Below, piece by piece: positions 5,326 through 6,195 of a DNA stretch of 6,195 nucleotides (position 1 is the first letter of the stretch; each line of letters starts with the position of its first letter). The position numbers and the translations under genes were made by a program. The notes beneath the pieces were generated by a model that was not told the origin of the DNA, searched no databases, and saw only the letters and a program-made list of their open reading frames with translations. Source of the DNA: Myxococcales bacterium (lineage in GTDB: Bacteria > Myxococcota_A > Polyangia > Fen-1088); contig PMNO01000435.1 of NCBI GenBank assembly GCA_003161835.1, positions 216-6,410 on the forward strand. The letters run 5' to 3'.

Positions 5326-5671
5326 GGCGCCCAACGGTCCGCAGCAACTCGCCATCGCCGTGACGCAAGGTTTGTGGACCGGACTCCACTCTTTCCGCCC
5401 TTCGACGATGAATGTCGGATTCGTCGAGGTGGACGGTCAGCACTTCGCCGTCATCGAAGTCCGGACCACCAACGCGCTTCCCGTTGCGAAACTCACGCCT
5501 TCCGAACAACAGGTGCTCACCCTGCTCGTGGCTGGAAAGACCTCGAGCGAGATCGCTACCGCACGATCGGTGGCCGAAAGAACTGTGATCAATCAGATTT
5601 CGTCCATTTATCGCAAGTTGAATGTGAGCGGACGTGCCGAACTGACGGCACTCGCCAGTAGCCAGAGCTAG
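5294..5671 (+). CDS. Short LuxR-type HTH protein (paralogue of the C-terminal half of the preceding regulator)
   Basis: This encodes a 125-residue predicted DNA-binding protein. Residues 21-60 (TQGLWTGLHSFRPS, VGFVEVDGQHFAVIEVRTTN) match in layout the pre-HTH segment of the upstream regulator (AWRAMVDGRWSVVDFLDSDG, KRFLIARVNEP). Residues 67-121 form a LuxR (GerE) HTH: LTPSEQQVLTLLVAGKTSSE, IATARSVAERTVINQ and a closing YRKLNVSGRAEL. The usual Arg of LTxRE is Ser here. There is no sensor domain, so it may dimerise with, antagonise or assist its neighbour; that is inference. It follows in the same operon with a 32-base overlap, and GAGAGG six bases upstream supports the ATG. The length is consistent with a stand-alone GerE-type protein and there is no sign of truncation within the HTH. 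Confidence 0.85.
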   Translation: MRRRKPRHPTEAPNGPQQLAIAVTQGLWTGLHSFRPSTMNVGFVEVDGQHFAVIEVRTTNALPVAKLTPSEQQVLTLLVAGKTSSEIATARSVAERTVINQISSIYRKLNVSGRAELTALASSQS

Positions 5672-5787
5672 AGCCCCCCGGCGACTGCTACCAAGGAACT
5701 TACTACAGCGCGGTTCGGCCACGTCGGCGTAGAAGAGCTGCAGGAAGTCCGCCGGCCGGAGAGCCTGCTAGACGGGCAAATATTCGC

Positions 5788-5810
5788 CTCTCGTTTCGGC
5801 CGAACGGGAG
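5788..5810 (+). terminator. Hairpin centred on the palindrome TTCGGCCGAA (possible terminator)
   Basis: CTCTCG (5788-5793) pairs with CGGGAG (5805-5810) with one wobble, and after a one-base bulge TTCGG pairs with CCGAA (5795-5804). It lies about 117 bases after the stop of the second regulator gene. No T-run follows, so it may block RNA polymerase or protect a 3' end rather than act as a standard intrinsic terminator. Confidence 0.35.
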
Positions 5811-5847
5811 CGAAAGTAGACGTAAGGCCTAATAGCGGCGGTTTCAA

Positions 5848-5865
5848 ACGGCCGACTTCGGCCGT
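5848..5865. terminator. Perfect 8-bp inverted repeat ACGGCCGA / TCGGCCGT
   Basis: The arms are separated by only two bases, giving in practice a seven-pair stem with an ACTT loop. It shares the word CGGCCGA with the hairpin 40 bases upstream. It could be part of the regulator operon's 3' end. It lacks a T-tract on the plus strand; on the minus strand TTTGAAAC follows. Confidence 0.4.
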
Positions 5866-5983
5866 GCTGTTCGGGGCCCGGAGAGGGGAAGGGTGGGGTG
5901 AAATTCCAATGATTCGGCGTAGGACGACAAACAATCTGATTGCACACGAGGGGATGTCACAATGAATTGTCGAGAGACCAATC

Positions 5984-5988
5984 GAGGA
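5984..5988 (+). promoter_or_regulatory. Ribosome binding site deciding the start of the last lipoprotein gene
   Basis: GAGGA with a six-base spacer precedes the ATG at 5995. An in-frame ATG at 5962 would add 11 polar residues (MNCRETNRGSA) in front of the signal peptide and has a weaker upstream context. Confidence 0.5.
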
Positions 5989-5994
5989 TCCGCG

Positions 5995-6195
5995 ATGAAG
6001 ACATATGTATTGGCGGTTGGACTGCTCGCCGGCTGCATGCTCAACGGCTGCGTTGATGCGGGCAACGACGAGAATGTCTCGGCCGCAGTCGGAAAGCTAC
6101 AGCGAGCGACTGGCATACGGCCGATCCAGGCGACCACGCTGACGCAACACCAGGGCGAAATGGTGATCGTCAGTCGACTGAGTGAGCAGGGCAGC
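5995..6195 (+). CDS. N-terminal part of a lipoprotein, hypothetical (3' end outside window)
   Basis: The frame is open from the ATG at 5995 to the window edge (67 codons). The product begins MKTYVLAVGLLAGCMLNGC, a lipoprotein signal peptide with two possible lipid-bearing cysteines: Cys14 after LAG, the better lipobox but with a very short signal peptide, and Cys19 after LNG. The mature part seen so far is polar (DAGNDENVSAAVGKLQRATG and on) and matches no family I recognise. The start is chosen because GAGGA lies six bases upstream; the ATG at 5962 is an alternative. It lies downstream of the regulator pair on the same strand, separated by a hairpin-rich gap, so it probably has its own promoter. 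Confidence 0.65.
   Translation, partial: MKTYVLAVGLLAGCMLNGCVDAGNDENVSAAVGKLQRATGIRPIQATTLTQHQGEMVIVSRLSEQGS

Larger units (their letters stand above)
5672..5994. other. Hairpin-rich intergenic region, no supported gene
   Basis: About 320 bases between the regulator operon and the next lipoprotein gene. It contains two strong hairpins, described separately, and the palindrome CCGGCCGG at 5752-5759. Minus-strand open stretches cross it but lack a credible start and a recognisable product. It must hold the end of the regulator transcript and the promoter of the next gene; no good -35/-10 pair stands out. ACAAT-GA-ATTGT at 5959-5970 is a small operator-like inverted repeat ahead of the lipoprotein gene. 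Confidence 0.45.

Noticed and set aside
5700..5757. Minus-strand phrase ADFLQLFYADVAE, faintly like the start of Rpn-type nucleases
   Set aside because: Only about a dozen residues fit, a stop lies just upstream and the following residues do not continue the family pattern.
5844..6137. Minus-strand 97-residue open frame opposite the last lipoprotein gene
   Set aside because: It runs antisense to a convincing signal peptide with its own ribosome binding site and has no supporting features.
1..6195. CRISPR array, tRNA, rRNA or intact transposase
   Set aside because: I looked for regularly spaced direct repeats, cloverleaf arms and transposase motifs because of the CARF-family relic and the inverted repeats, and saw none.

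Overview
The window looks like a piece of a high-GC Myxococcota genome, most likely class Polyangia (Sorangium/Polyangium-like). This rests on the GC-rich third codon positions and on several predicted lipoproteins that open with Ala/Asp/Gly-rich linkers. It also rests on a small membrane protein with an HWYGWQ segment and on a tandem pair of GAF-like/LuxR-HTH regulators, styles I associate with this group from memory. No database search was possible.

Layout, left to right. (1) Positions 1-159 are the C-terminal end of a plus-strand protein that resembles the last helix of an SRPBCC/polyketide-cyclase-like fold. (2) Positions 287-2367 hold a minus-strand two-gene unit: a 517-residue lipoprotein followed, through an ATGA overlap, by a cysteine-rich lipoprotein. 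The second gene may have been shortened by an in-frame TAG. (3) Positions 2368-2723 are a divergent intergenic region with a long imperfect inverted repeat and a possible relic of a small mobile element. (4) Positions 2724-3272 encode an exported or membrane protein of 182 residues. (5) Positions 3273-3597 hold hairpins but no gene I can support. (6) Positions 3598-3846 (minus) encode an 82-residue lipoprotein. (7) About 3994-4281 (plus) is a broken remnant that reads, in two frames, like pieces of a CRISPR-associated CARF-family protein (Csm6-like, TIGR02710/PF09670). (8) Positions 4315-5671 hold two overlapping genes for LuxR-type HTH regulators; the second looks like a shortened copy of the C-terminal half of the first. 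(9) Positions 5672-5994 are a hairpin-rich intergenic region. (10) From 5995 to the window edge is the start of another lipoprotein.

Functionally this is an accessory-looking stretch: envelope lipoproteins of unknown role, a small regulatory operon and the fossil of a type III CRISPR ancillary protein. No CRISPR array, cas operon, tRNA, rRNA or intact transposase is visible. The items most worth checking are the CARF-family relic directly upstream of the regulator pair, the regulator pair itself, the inverted repeats at 2428-2624, and the in-frame stop in the cysteine-rich lipoprotein.
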